Assembly: GCA_903899985.1 (NCBI GenBank)
Contig: CAIULL010000072.1
Location: 1 to 64,000 of the forward strand
Direction of reading: 5' to 3'
Length of the DNA: 64,000 nucleotides
Source of the DNA: an uncultured Schlesneria sp.
Lineage (GTDB): Bacteria > Planctomycetota > Planctomycetia > Planctomycetales > Planctomycetaceae
Part shown: in pieces, positions 8,415 through 17,254 of the stretch
How the letters are laid out: each line of letters opens with the position of its first letter
Position numbering within the stretch: the stretch's first letter is position 1
The notes under the pieces: model-generated
Told to the model about the DNA's origin: nothing
What the model saw: only the letters and a program-made list of their open reading frames with translations
Databases searched by the model: none
Made by a program: the position numbers and the translations under genes

Positions 8415-9369
8415 CATGTTGTCAGACTGGTCATTCGGTCAGGAACATTCTGACATTATTGAGAATCCGTGTCCGACAACATTCCTTTATCCGTTCGTGC
8501 AGAACGTCGAAGTAATCGGGTTACTCCAAATAATCGTGGAGAACGTTCGTTTTCTTGGGAGACGCTCATTGGCATGCCATGAAGAGCACGCCAAGCGCCG
8601 GGGGGGGGCATGATTTCTCACATACTCAAACGTGGAACTGCCCGGGATCAGTTTTTCGACGATCGCGGTCACGGTACAGGGTTGGGTTAGCAAAATTCCT
8701 GCGCGGGAGACGATCCGTTTTACAACGATGTTACGATTTTGCTGCGGCTTTCTGTCGACTGGCTAACTGCTGCCATTGCAGGTGGCTCAACTCTGCGCGG
8801 CGATTGGCATCGGCATTTTCGTGGACCATATCACACAACTCGCGAGAGCTTACGCACAGCTCTGCAATGTTAAACGAGAGAAAACATAAAGAGACAATGA
8901 TGGCGATTTCCTTCATCGGATTTCCTGAATACAGCAGTAACGTTCCAGTAACTAAAAAACTAAACACCGCACATTTGCTACCGGATCAAGGAAATCAGCG
9001 AAAAAAAAGATACCATTTTTGTAATGAAACCTTGTGCGGCATCAGCCAACAGCGACGCCACCAAGGATGACCATGCGCCGATGAGTCGTATCACATTGCA
9101 ATCTTCTTATTTGATGTGGTCCGTACCGCGTGAAGCATGTTTTGATGGTGCCATTCGATTCACAGACGGAAGACGAAGACAAGAGGATCTTCTCGTTGGC
9201 ATGCCATCAACAGCACGGCGCGGGCTTCGCCCCTAACCCATCGGGAGGGCGAGGCTACCGTGACGAAAACATCCAAAAGTCGGATACTTTGGGTCAATTC
9301 GGCTTCGTTGTATTTGATGTGTCAATTGACAAGTCAATGATGGGCATTTGTGAACGTAAGGAAGAATGG

Positions 9370-9442
9370 TTCACGCGAAGGCGCGGAGTCGCGAAGATGA
9401 CAAAACAATTGAATTCTTTCCTTTGCGGCTTCGCGTGAGACC
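9370..9442. repeat. Long hairpin repeat of GCGAAG type
   Basis: The left arm TTCACGCGAAGGCGCGGAG pairs imperfectly with the right arm CTTTGCGGCTTCGCGTGAG. Sequences of this kind are widely dispersed between genes in planctomycetes and neighbouring phyla; that link is from general knowledge. Confidence 0.5.
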
Positions 9443-9801
9443 GTTTTAGTCTTCTGATCGAATCTTTGACGAGGAAGCCCCTTCGTCGCAGACTCATGGC
9501 AAGAGGCAACCGCAAATCAACTCGGACTCGAATCCCCATTTCGCCCCCGAGGTCGCCCGAAAGCAACCATCAACGACAGTCATTCTTAACGTTATTGAAA
9601 GTATCCCAGTTCGTTTGTTCGGAACGGTACCGGTTGAGCCCCAGGAATCCAGTTTTATCTAGATTTCTTTGATCCACTGCCAGATGGACAGCGTTTATTT
9701 ATAGAGTGTCGCTTGATTGTGCGGAGAGCCCGCAAGTTGACGTGAGATTCGAGATGACTCGCTTAATGTCTGTAACACACTTCGTTGCAAAGGCACACAC
9801 G

Positions 9802-10533
9802 ATGATTGCGAAACCAAAATTCAATATGTTCTCATTTTCAAGTCTCGTTCTTTTTGGCTTTGGTATCGCAGTTATGATTGCGATCTGTTCACTCGTGAAG
9901 ACGCCATTCTTAAATATTCGGCCCGCTGAAATTGAATGGAATGCGCCGCTTGTTGAAGGATTTGAATTAGCAGGTATGCGAGCGGTTGTCTTGAAGTACT
10001 CTGGAACTGATGCACAGTTCTGGATTGAGAAGGAGTCGGACGGCGTCGTGACGAAGTTCGGTGATCACGATTGGCAACTCGATCCGCGCCCAAAACAAAA
10101 CGAGGTCATCCAGGGCGTCTTTATTTGGATTCGCGGTGAGCACGACGCGACGGGAATGGAGAAATGGTCTGTCAGTTGGCATCGATACTTTGGTAAATCT
10201 GGAACTGGCATCAAGGTCTCTGTACCGTCGATAATGAATTTTTCCTCTGATATCAGCCAGTCTCATCATAGAGTGTCGCGACTTGAATCGATGGTATCGG
10301 TATGGAACGAGAATCCCACTTCATTGTCAAGGATCTCAGATGGGCTCTTGAGTTCAAATTTGCCTCCCACAGGCGAAATCAAAGTCTTTGAAATTAGTGA
10401 AACTGGTGGATTCGAGTTGATCAATCGCGACGATTCATCTGATACGGAAAGCGATGAGAAGCTCAAGCAGACTGATAAGAAACAGAAACGCGAGGAAAAG
10501 CATGTGATTCGCGTGATGGGAAAACGCCTTTAA
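9802..10533 (+). CDS. Hypothetical membrane-anchored protein
   Basis: This is a 243-residue protein with one N-terminal transmembrane segment (SFSSLVLFGFGIAVMIAICS, about residues 8-28) followed by a soluble part and a highly charged tail (KLKQTDKKQKREEK). I do not recognise a family. The middle has exosortase-system flavour: IEWNAPLVEGFEL, MEKWSVSWHRYFGKSG and PVRLLKY-like beta-rich stretches resemble proteins seen with EpsI/exosortase loci, but this is a weak impression. I chose the ATG at 9802, preceded by AAAGG; earlier in-frame starts at 9706 and 9754 would put about 16-32 polar residues before the membrane segment. It is flanked on both sides by repeats and followed by a hairpin. Confidence 0.7.
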   Translation: MIAKPKFNMFSFSSLVLFGFGIAVMIAICSLVKTPFLNIRPAEIEWNAPLVEGFELAGMRAVVLKYSGTDAQFWIEKESDGVVTKFGDHDWQLDPRPKQNEVIQGVFIWIRGEHDATGMEKWSVSWHRYFGKSGTGIKVSVPSIMNFSSDISQSHHRVSRLESMVSVWNENPTSLSRISDGLLSSNLPPTGEIKVFEISETGGFELINRDDSSDTESDEKLKQTDKKQKREEKHVIRVMGKRL

Positions 10534-10544
10534 ATGCACAAGTA

Positions 10545-10575
10545 TCAGGAATTGAAAACATTATTCAGTTCCTGA
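10545..10575 (+). terminator. Probable terminator hairpin
   Basis: TCAGGAATTGAA (10545-10556) pairs with TTCAGTTCCTGA (10564-10575) with one wobble, loop of 7 nt. It lies 12 bp after the stop codon. No clear T-run follows, so efficiency is uncertain. Confidence 0.45.
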
Positions 10576-11067
10576 GTCTGTTGTCGCGAAGACAAGGGAA
10601 TATTTGCCTGAATACTTGTTGACAAGTGGCGTTTTCTTGGGACCTTTTCGTCGGCATGCCATGAACGGCACGCAAAGTACCGGCGGTATCTTTTGTTCGA
10701 GTCCTCCCGACAAGGAAGATCAACGACAGCACATCCTGACGTTATCGAAATGATCCCCGTTTCTTCGACGATGTTTAATTGACTCGAAGATTATCCATCC
10801 TGATCCCGCAGAGCGGTTCGCTCGTCATGATCCAAGGTAAGAACCGTATGCGGTTATTCTGCACGCACAGAACTGTGTAGGGTGCGGTCAGTCATGGCTA
10901 CCGCGCGATACCCCAAGGATTCGCTCTCGCGATCATGGAGAGTTCCATTTCTGGAAAGTGGCGGTCTAAGTTGGTAGGTTTGTGACTTCACGACCATCGC
11001 GCAGCGGGATCATTTTATCTGACCGCATCTCATCTTCTGACCGTTTCTCATTTGGAGCGATTTACAA
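10576..11067. other. Intergenic region with repeat fragments
   Basis: It holds a 'CGGCATGCCATGAACGGCACGC' type repeat fragment near 10652, a copy of the 'gatcaacgacag' element near 10718, and the possible intron relic at 10841-10912. No gene is seen. Confidence 0.5.
10841..10912 (+). other. Possible 3' relic of a group II intron (domain V/VI)
   Basis: GAACCGTATGCGG, a short loop, then GCACGCAC...CTGTGTAGGG, followed by TGCGGTCAGTC...GGCTACCGCGCGATAC, resemble the conserved domain V, domain VI and 3' end of bacterial group II introns (GAACCGTATGCGG-loop-CCGCACGTACGG... then ...CTACC...GAT). Pairing in the domain V stem is imperfect and no reverse transcriptase gene is upstream, so at most this is a decayed fragment. 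The call rests on remembered consensus and not on a structure search. Confidence 0.33.
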
Positions 11068-12585
11068 ATGCAGGGCGTACAACGTGCCGCGTGCTCTCAC
11101 TGTCAGGCGGTTTTGAAGATTAAAGACCCAAGTTACTTTGGAAAGAAATGTGTCTGTCCCAAATGCAACAAGTCCTTCATTCTCGTTGCTGAAGTTGATC
11201 CTTCGCCAGGTGAGCCCGAAGAAAACACTTCCAGTAAACGCTCGCGTGCTGACGGCAAGGCCGCTGAACAAAAGCCTGCTGGAACGGAACAGCCCGTAAA
11301 GAAAAAGGATTCCAAATCGAAGATCGAGCCTGTTGCTCGTAAGCCGGCTCCCGTAGCAGACGATGAGAGTGCCGAGGAATCGGACGTGCCAGATTCTGAT
11401 TGGCCAAGCTCCTTCGACGAAAATCTCGAAGACTTTGAAGATCCTTTGGACTCGGAAGACGATCTTCCCCAGCCGAAATCCAAGCGTCAGTCAAAACCAT
11501 TGGAAAAAACATCAAGTAAGACACCTGCTAAGAACTCAAAAGAAAAAACACGATCCAAGGCGGGGAAAGGCAATTCAAAATCTGCTTCCCCGGCACTTTT
11601 GATTGGCTTGGCAGCAACAGGACTCCTTTTGGCCGCCGGTCTTGGCTGGTTCATGCTGAATGGGAAAGGAACCAACGGGACATCGTCCGTTGCTGCTTCG
11701 TCTGTTCCCGCTTTGTCGAATGTCGCTCCGCTGGATACGGAATGGATCCCCAATGACGCCACGGCGATCCTGCAAGTTCGTTTCAGCAAAAAGCCGAATG
11801 CCGTACTCATGTTTCAGGGGATCAAAGGAAATCTGGATGCGATTGCCGGTTCAGAGCAAATCAATCCTGAGCAGATCGATCAATTGATCGTGGGGCTTCC
11901 GAGCGGTAGTGCAGTTGAAACAATTGGTCCTTTGAGTTCGATCACCGTGATTCGTCTGAAGTCGGCGATTGCTCCTGAAATCAAAAGTCGCATGTCGACC
12001 TACACCACCAAAACGACAGCGGGTAATAGCCAGACGCTTTACTCGAAGCCCCTCGGGAAAGCCGGTAGTGGGTTAACGGTTTTCATGTTCCAGCCCAATG
12101 ACCGTACGCTCGTCGTCGGCCCTGAAAACTTGATCGTTGCTTCGGCCAGTGAGAAACGATCCCCGTCTCGATTTCAATGGGTGGATGGAGCGGCCGATCT
12201 GGTCTACGCAGTGAGTTCCGAGGGGGACAAATCATTGGGGAATCTGATGCAGTTGCAAGCCGTCAACTATGATTGCCTGAGCGTCTCGGCGGACTTTACT
12301 GATGTGGTTCAACTGAACCTGGGTGTTCACTTCAAAGATCCCAATGCGGCAAAAACAAATCTTGAAACCGTGAAGAACGTGTTCAAAGCCGCCGTTGATA
12401 CTCAAGTTCAACAAGTCATAAAATTCATCAATGACTTTGGACTCGAGTCAAAACTTCCAACCCAGTTGCAAAGCGTTGCAGGAACGATCCAGGCAACATC
12501 TGATAACGGCATCGTCCGAGCATCGTGTCAGGTTCCTAACGAAGCGTTCGATGTTTCCAGCAAGATCACCGAGGACTTAAAATGA
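11068..12585 (+). CDS. Zinc-ribbon membrane protein with exported C-terminal domain
   Basis: This is a 505-residue protein of a type common in planctomycetes. The N-terminus has a zinc-ribbon-like CSHC and CPKC pair (about residues 9-12 and 31-34). Next comes a long, charged, probably disordered stretch rich in Ser, Lys and acidic residues (about 45-170), then one transmembrane helix (LLIGLAATGLLLAAGLGWFML, about 172-192), then a roughly 300-residue domain outside the membrane with no family I can name. The layout suggests a cytoplasmic sensor or adaptor part tied to an extracytoplasmic domain, but no partner is visible. The ATG at 11068 follows GGAG at 10 bp. It converges with the YHYH gene, with a hairpin terminator between. 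Confidence 0.8.
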   Translation: MQGVQRAACSHCQAVLKIKDPSYFGKKCVCPKCNKSFILVAEVDPSPGEPEENTSSKRSRADGKAAEQKPAGTEQPVKKKDSKSKIEPVARKPAPVADDESAEESDVPDSDWPSSFDENLEDFEDPLDSEDDLPQPKSKRQSKPLEKTSSKTPAKNSKEKTRSKAGKGNSKSASPALLIGLAATGLLLAAGLGWFMLNGKGTNGTSSVAASSVPALSNVAPLDTEWIPNDATAILQVRFSKKPNAVLMFQGIKGNLDAIAGSEQINPEQIDQLIVGLPSGSAVETIGPLSSITVIRLKSAIAPEIKSRMSTYTTKTTAGNSQTLYSKPLGKAGSGLTVFMFQPNDRTLVVGPENLIVASASEKRSPSRFQWVDGAADLVYAVSSEGDKSLGNLMQLQAVNYDCLSVSADFTDVVQLNLGVHFKDPNAAKTNLETVKNVFKAAVDTQVQQVIKFINDFGLESKLPTQLQSVAGTIQATSDNGIVRASCQVPNEAFDVSSKITEDLK

Positions 12586-12604
12586 GCCTGACGTGGCGAA
12601 GATA

Positions 12605-12630
12605 ATGGTTGGTGACCAAGCCATATTTTT
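12605..12630 (+). terminator. Terminator between convergent genes
   Basis: GGTTGG (12607-12612) pairs with CCAAGCC (12616-12622), with flanking AT/AT pairs, followed by ATATTTTT. It lies 20 bp after the zinc-ribbon gene. Confidence 0.45.
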
Positions 12631-12655
12631 GTCGACGCTGAGCCAAAACGTGCGC

Positions 12656-13570
12656 CTATCTTAGTTTGACAGGTTGTCCCTTGAAGGCACGCGGAATGAC
12701 GGGCCATTGCGTCGTCAGGAAGTATGCGTACGTCCCATCCGGGAATTCCGGAGTCTTACAGAATCGACCGTTGCATTCGTCGAGGTCACCAGAACCAGCC
12801 GCATATTCGTAGTCCTCGAAGAACGTGCCATCATAGGTGCCGCCCGGGCTCGACTCACCGCCGGGACGGTCCCCTTCCTTGAGACGAAAGCTTGGCCGCA
12901 GTGACATAATCTCGGACATCGGATCTTTGGGATCGCGATAAGCGGTCTTGCAGTAAATGGGAAAGCCATCAGCGGCCCAGCCCACTAAGGGTGAATGCTT
13001 AGACGCGTCAAACCCGAGGTCTTTAAGCAGTAGATCGGGTATTCCGTGGTAGTGATAGGCTCCCTGCGGTTGCACATGGGCGAAATTTTCGTCAATCCCC
13101 AAAGGGACGGCACCCCCCAGCGCTTCGTAATTCCAACCACCTCCTCGATTTCCTTGCCAGAACTCTGCGGTTCCAGGATCGAACAAAACACCGTTCAAGG
13201 CGACGCCGAACGGCATGTTCGGGGGGCCAAAGCGACCCGTAAAATAAATCGATGTCACCTTGTCGGCCGGCTTCGGATTCTCAGGCAGGTTAAAATTGTA
13301 CCGCTGCGAACGAATTGCGTGCGGATTTCCTCGATTGGGAAACCGACCGACCAGGTGTTTGGGGATACCGTTGGATTCAACGTGCAGGTTCCCCTGTGAA
13401 CGTTCGATGGTCGACTGATTCGTTGTTGGCGGTTCTTCGGTTGCTGGAACAAGACTCAGTTTCTGTGTTTGCGTGGCAACATGTCGTCGTCCGTTCGTTT
13501 GAGACCAGACTGTCGCACCTGTGATGACGACTAATGTCAGTCCTGTCGCAATCACCTTTCTGATTGACAT
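12656..13570 (-). CDS. YHYH domain-containing exported protein (paralog 1)
   Basis: This is a 304-residue protein with an N-terminal signal or anchor (VIATGLTLVVITGATVW) and the YHYH domain, named for the motif GAYHYHG at about residue 167. Other conserved pieces are VALNGVLFDPG, LGIDENFAHVQ, GWAADGFPIY and AGSGDLDECNGR. YHYH proteins are exported and of unknown function; the histidines suggest metal binding. A second copy sits at 54086-54994 with the same order of motifs. The start has CGGAG about 10 bp upstream. The insertion sequence lies directly upstream of it (13663-15450), so its promoter region may have been changed by the insertion. Confidence 0.88.
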   Translation of the reverse strand: MSIRKVIATGLTLVVITGATVWSQTNGRRHVATQTQKLSLVPATEEPPTTNQSTIERSQGNLHVESNGIPKHLVGRFPNRGNPHAIRSQRYNFNLPENPKPADKVTSIYFTGRFGPPNMPFGVALNGVLFDPGTAEFWQGNRGGGWNYEALGGAVPLGIDENFAHVQPQGAYHYHGIPDLLLKDLGFDASKHSPLVGWAADGFPIYCKTAYRDPKDPMSEIMSLRPSFRLKEGDRPGGESSPGGTYDGTFFEDYEYAAGSGDLDECNGRFCKTPEFPDGTYAYFLTTQWPVIPRAFKGQPVKLR

Positions 13571-13662
13571 TGTCGTTGATCTCCGCTTCGAATGATTGTT
13601 TTTGTTGTACTCGTCGATTGAAATGAAGCAGTACCCCGAGTGATTAAATCAAAACCGGCCGA

Positions 13663-13684
13663 GGGGTGCAATCCCGTTTTGCGT
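13663..13684 (+). repeat. IS terminal inverted repeat, left
   Basis: This is identical, inverted, to 15429-15450. It is preceded by GGCCGA. Confidence 0.9.
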
Positions 13685-13700
13685 AGCTAAAAACCAATGA

Positions 13701-15308
13701 TTATAGGGCGTTTTTTGCGTCCAAGATTTGCGATTCAAGTTTGCAGGACATCGGGCGAGGTGTCCAGCGCCAGTCGGTGAGGTGGTTTTTCTTAGTCCAG
13801 GATCGCATCTGCTTAATTCGTTCGTCCCAGCGGCGGCTGATGACCAGTGCGCGCAGCTGTAACATTTCTTCTGCATGATCTTCGAGCCAGAAGATCCCGT
13901 TTCCTTTCAATCGCTGATTGATGACTCGGCGGATGCTGCTTTCAATCGCGCCGCTACCCAAGGGCAGACCGCGCCTGCGAAAGTCAGCGTAGTTCAGTCG
14001 GCCAGCTTCGCCGTGGCGTTGGAGATAACTCAATTCTGTTTGCAGATCCGTATTGTTCGGATCGTCATCGGCAAATATCTGCAGTTCCTTTACGACATAC
14101 TCCCATTCTCCGTTGCGAAGTCGGGTGCGAAGATCGCGATACAGAGGCATTCGTTGCTCGATGGTCACGCCGAGAGCGGCCAGCGCCAAGGAAACGTGAT
14201 GGACGGCATGGCACGTGTCGAGAACCTGGTGAATCGCGACCTCCTTCGGAATTCCCGCCTGAGCCACGATTTGATCGATGCGATCCCAGATCCAGACCGC
14301 CCCATCGCTCACAAATGTAAGACTGAGCGCCTTGGCCGCCCCCAAGCGATGCAAGTGCATGGCGACGAGTTCGGCCATCGCATCGGGCCCCGCAAACGTG
14401 CCGTCCATCGTCATTTGCGTTTTCTTCTCGAGCCGTCCCTTTTCGTTGTGGATGAAGATCGTCATTAGCTTCGGTTCGCGCCATTCGCCATCAAAGGTTC
14501 GTTTCGCGACGCGTTTTGAACGTCCGGGAGCATCGCTCACAACCAAACCGTTTTCGTCTCGCGTTTCCACCTGCGGAATCGCCGTTCGCAGAAATCCTCT
14601 AAGTTTTGTGCGACCTCCGTCGATCTGTATCGAGACGCGCTTCCCAGCCAGTTCGTTCGTGGACGCCAACGTTCCGGCGCGCCATGACGCGAGTTCCGCA
14701 GTTCGTAGCTTCAATAGTTTGTCGCTTCACTGTTGAGCAATCCGGCGGACGGCTTTCAGATCCAGCGACAGTCCCTGACGATCCAGTTCATCACAGGCGA
14801 GTTCAAAGGACGGACAGAGGGCCGACTGCCGCGACACAATGCTCTCCAGCCCAGGCGAGATTTTTTTCGCCATACCGAATTGCGCTTGTTCGATGTGCAG
14901 GCCCGAGACAACCTCGACCTCATTCTCGCCCTTGCCCCGGCGCCGACTCGGTTCGCAGTAAAGCGAGGTGATCCACATGATTACGCCTCCCAGAAGCTGC
15001 ATCGACATCCTTCGTTCACGCCCTTTGGACAGAGGGACCGAATACTCCTGTCGCGTCTGCTCGGCAGAGGCGGAAAATTCTGGCGTCTGCATCACGACCG
15101 AGATCAAACCGGCCACCAACAATCCGGCTCCTCGCGCGAACTCCCGCTGGACTTCCTGTTCCAAGACTTCCAGATCCTGCGGGTCGGCTTTCAGACGCCG
15201 CTCCCATTCAGCCAACCTCGGAAACACCTCACCCGTAAACCGAATGAGCATCTCTGCCACCGTCTTGATGAACTTGCCGTCCCGACCGTCCACGGAAATC
15301 CCTCCCAT
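13701..15308 (-). pseudogene. ISKra4-family transposase interrupted by in-frame TGA
   Basis: The reading frame runs from an ATG at 15308 (MGGISVDGRDGKFIKTVAEM) to a TGA at 14727-14729, then continues in the same frame for another 340 codons to 13701. The two halves join smoothly (...KAVRRIAQQ, stop, then SDKLLKLRTAELASWRAG), so this is a nonsense change and not a frameshift. The DDE residues are all in the second half: IDGGR, VSDGA and GSGAIESS. A TTG at 14714 could restart the second half, giving 337 residues with all catalytic residues but no N-terminal DNA-binding part. No clear ribosome binding site precedes that TTG. Confidence 0.82.
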
Positions 15309-15428
15309 TGAACCGCCTCCCTGCGGAACTGTGTGCCGAATCCATCCGATCCTCGAATGAAAAACAGCCGAGAAGAATAACACACTTGCGAAATTGACTC
15401 ATCACGACCACAACTCGTAGATTGCATC

Positions 15429-15450
15429 ACGCAAAACGGGATTGCACCCC
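15429..15450 (-). repeat. IS terminal inverted repeat, right
   Basis: This is identical, inverted, to 13663-13684. It is followed by GGCCGA. Confidence 0.9.
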
Positions 15451-15892
15451 GGCCGAGTACGTCTGCCGGGTGCAGGAAGCCCGAACGTGATGGTTGGGTG
15501 AGCGAACCTCGAATGATTTTATTCACCATATTCGCACCACTAACGATTGAATTCTTCGTGTGCCGCGAAGAGTTTGTAAAAAACAAGAGTTCGGGGGCTG
15601 GACGCACCCGGGCTCGCGTCGCTTTTTTTCGTGTCTTTCGTACTACTAACGTTTTGTTTCTTCGCGCGCCGCGAAGATTTTTCGTGGGAGGGCGAGGCTC
15701 CCTCCGAGCCGTGAAGTAGGTACACGCATCGACTCCGCGGCTCGGCAGGAGCCTCGCCCCATTGGGTTGCGGGCAAAGCCCGCACAGGTTTTTTGCGGTT
15801 CAAGCTCTTCTCAAGATTGGGTTGCGCGCAAAGCCCGCGTCGGGTGATTCGTGGTCACATTCTTCTTACGTCGTTTCGGGTGGGGATGCACC
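15451..15892. other. Intergenic region with palindromic repeats
   Basis: No gene. It includes a 'ggggctggacgcaccc' segment related in reverse to text near 60830, the GGGAGGGCGAGG palindrome (15686-15760), and two GCAAAGCCCGC segments (15772 and 15828). Confidence 0.5.
15686..15760. repeat. Palindromic intergenic repeat, copy 2
   Basis: GGGAGGGCGAGGCTCCCTCC pairs with GGCAGGAGCCTCGCCCC around GTAGGTACACGCATCGA. The central motif is shared with copy 1 (170-246). Confidence 0.7.
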
Positions 15893-17254
15893 TTATTTTG
15901 CGGGCACCTCTGACTTGTCAGAACTTTTGCTGGCCTTCATTCCTTGTTGCAGTTCAATAATCATCTCGTCTGTTATCATGCTTGAAATCTTCCAGGTATC
16001 GCCGGTTTTCACCAGTTCCATGCGATTTGTCGTGCCGATCGTCCCTACTGTGGGGGCCGCTTCCCCGGAGCGATCGATGATCGTGGCACGATTGCCGTCG
16101 ACACTAATGTCCCACTGTGACGGTTTCTTGGCTTTCCTGGATTCCTTTTTTTCGTCGCTGTTGTCGAAGTCACTCATCAAAGTCACGAAATCGATGGTGA
16201 ATTGTATGGGATCTTTAAGCACTCCTGCTGCCTTTCGCAGTTTTGCCGAGTAAACACCAGCATCAACCGTCGGTGTTGGTGAGTCGGCTGCCTGAGAGTT
16301 CAGCATCAACTGGAATATGCTGATCTCCGAGAAACAGATCGACTCGTAGGCGGCCTGTGCCTGCCGTGGAGGTTTACTCAATCGAGCTTCTTGTACGAGA
16401 GATTCCAGCTCGCGGCCAACCCGAATCAACTCAGCGTTTTGACCATCGGGTGACAGCGCGCTCATTCCTGAGACAAACTTGGACGCCGACTGGATCATGG
16501 AAGCGGTTCGCAGACAGACTCCGGCAAAGCGATGCTGTTCGTCTTGATCCATTAAGTCTGCGAATGTCCGCATGAGTATTTTGTCGTCATCGCCGCTTTT
16601 GACTTTTTCGAGATAGTTCAACAGTTCTTGCGGGGTGGTGAAATTCGGTATCAGATTAATCGCCGACTCGTGGTCGTTTGCGCCGATACGTTGACTGTCT
16701 CCGGTTTCAGGGGAGTGACCGGCGTCCGTTGTTTTCCTGGCGATCAACCATCCCAGGTCCTCGCCGTACATGAGATCGGCGACGCGACGTGCGATGATTT
16801 TTTCCGCCAATGACTCACGTCGAGAATGCCTGGCTTGCTGATCGATCAGATCCCGTTCGGCAATTTGCAGTCGAGTTTTCTCTAACAGTAGCTGATTCTT
16901 GAACGACGTGCTGACGGCGACGTCGAGGGCTTGCTTCAACTTGGCCAATTCTTTTGCGTTGGGCGATTCCCGCTCGGCCTCATCACGATATTCGCGTGCT
17001 GCATTTTGCGCGATTTCTTCGCTTTCCGTGTATTGCGATTCCAATCCGCGAAGCGATGCCTCCAGTTGCGTTCGATCGTCAACCTTTACCTGAGGCTGAT
17101 GTGACGCTGTCGATGTCTGCTGCGGCGTCTTGACAGGGTCGCTTTCACCAAAACAAATGAAATTTGTCCCGATGATTGTGACACCGCTGATCGCAACCAA
17201 GTGAAGCAAAGGCGTTCTCAAGCGATGGTTGATGTGTCGGCCGAATCGTCTCAT
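15893..17254 (-). CDS. Hypothetical exported protein with coiled coil
   Basis: This is a 453-residue protein. It starts with a basic stretch and a hydrophobic segment (LLHLVAISGVTIIGTNFICF), a signal peptide or anchor. Residues about 60-150 are rich in Glu, Ala, Leu and Arg and likely form a coiled coil (YTESEEIAQNAAREYRDEAE; LLEKTRLQIAERDLIDQQ). The rest has no family I recognise. Near the C-terminus the pattern GNRATIIDRSGEAAPTVGTI and LVKTGDTWKISSM resembles the end of small NTF2-like folds, a weak inference. The start follows AAGGGAG at 8 bp. It has no adjacent partner on the same strand. Confidence 0.75.
   Translation of the reverse strand: MRRFGRHINHRLRTPLLHLVAISGVTIIGTNFICFGESDPVKTPQQTSTASHQPQVKVDDRTQLEASLRGLESQYTESEEIAQNAAREYRDEAERESPNAKELAKLKQALDVAVSTSFKNQLLLEKTRLQIAERDLIDQQARHSRRESLAEKIIARRVADLMYGEDLGWLIARKTTDAGHSPETGDSQRIGANDHESAINLIPNFTTPQELLNYLEKVKSGDDDKILMRTFADLMDQDEQHRFAGVCLRTASMIQSASKFVSGMSALSPDGQNAELIRVGRELESLVQEARLSKPPRQAQAAYESICFSEISIFQLMLNSQAADSPTPTVDAGVYSAKLRKAAGVLKDPIQFTIDFVTLMSDFDNSDEKKESRKAKKPSQWDISVDGNRATIIDRSGEAAPTVGTIGTTNRMELVKTGDTWKISSMITDEMIIELQQGMKASKSSDKSEVPAK

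Larger units (their letters stand above)
7778..9801. other. 2 kb repeat-filled intergenic region
   Basis: No gene is supported. It contains an inverted pair of 47-bp repeats (8123-8169 and 8368-8414), two degenerate copies of a 'GGCATGCCATgaa.aGCACgc' repeat near 8572 and 9199 (a third is near 10654), part of the GGGAGGGCGAGGCT palindrome near 9242, a long hairpin repeat at 9370-9442, and near 9570 one of three copies of a 'atcaacgacagtcattcttaa'-like element. Several frames (e.g. 8026-8613) simply translate these repeats. Confidence 0.55.
13663..15450 (-). mobile_element. ISKra4-like insertion sequence, 1788 bp
   Basis: The ends are perfect 22-bp terminal inverted repeats: GGGGTGCAATCCCGTTTTGC... 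at 13663-13684 and its inverse at 15429-15450. GGCCGA stands directly outside both ends (13657-13662 and 15451-15456) and is a likely 6-bp target duplication. Inside is one transposase frame on the minus strand, interrupted by a TGA. Family assignment rests on the transposase; the intact ends and flanking repeats suggest a fairly recent insertion. Confidence 0.88.

Noticed and set aside
8026-8613. 195-codon frame in the 2 kb gap
   Set aside because: It runs through both 47-bp repeats and another repeat; composition is not protein-like.
10690-10720. tRNA T-arm-like GTTCGAGTCC
   Set aside because: No acceptor or anticodon stems can be built around it; it lies within a dispersed repeat.
14727-14729. 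Selenocysteine codon in the transposase
   Set aside because: No structured SECIS-like hairpin is apparent after the TGA, and the position is not a Cys position in related transposases as far as I can tell.
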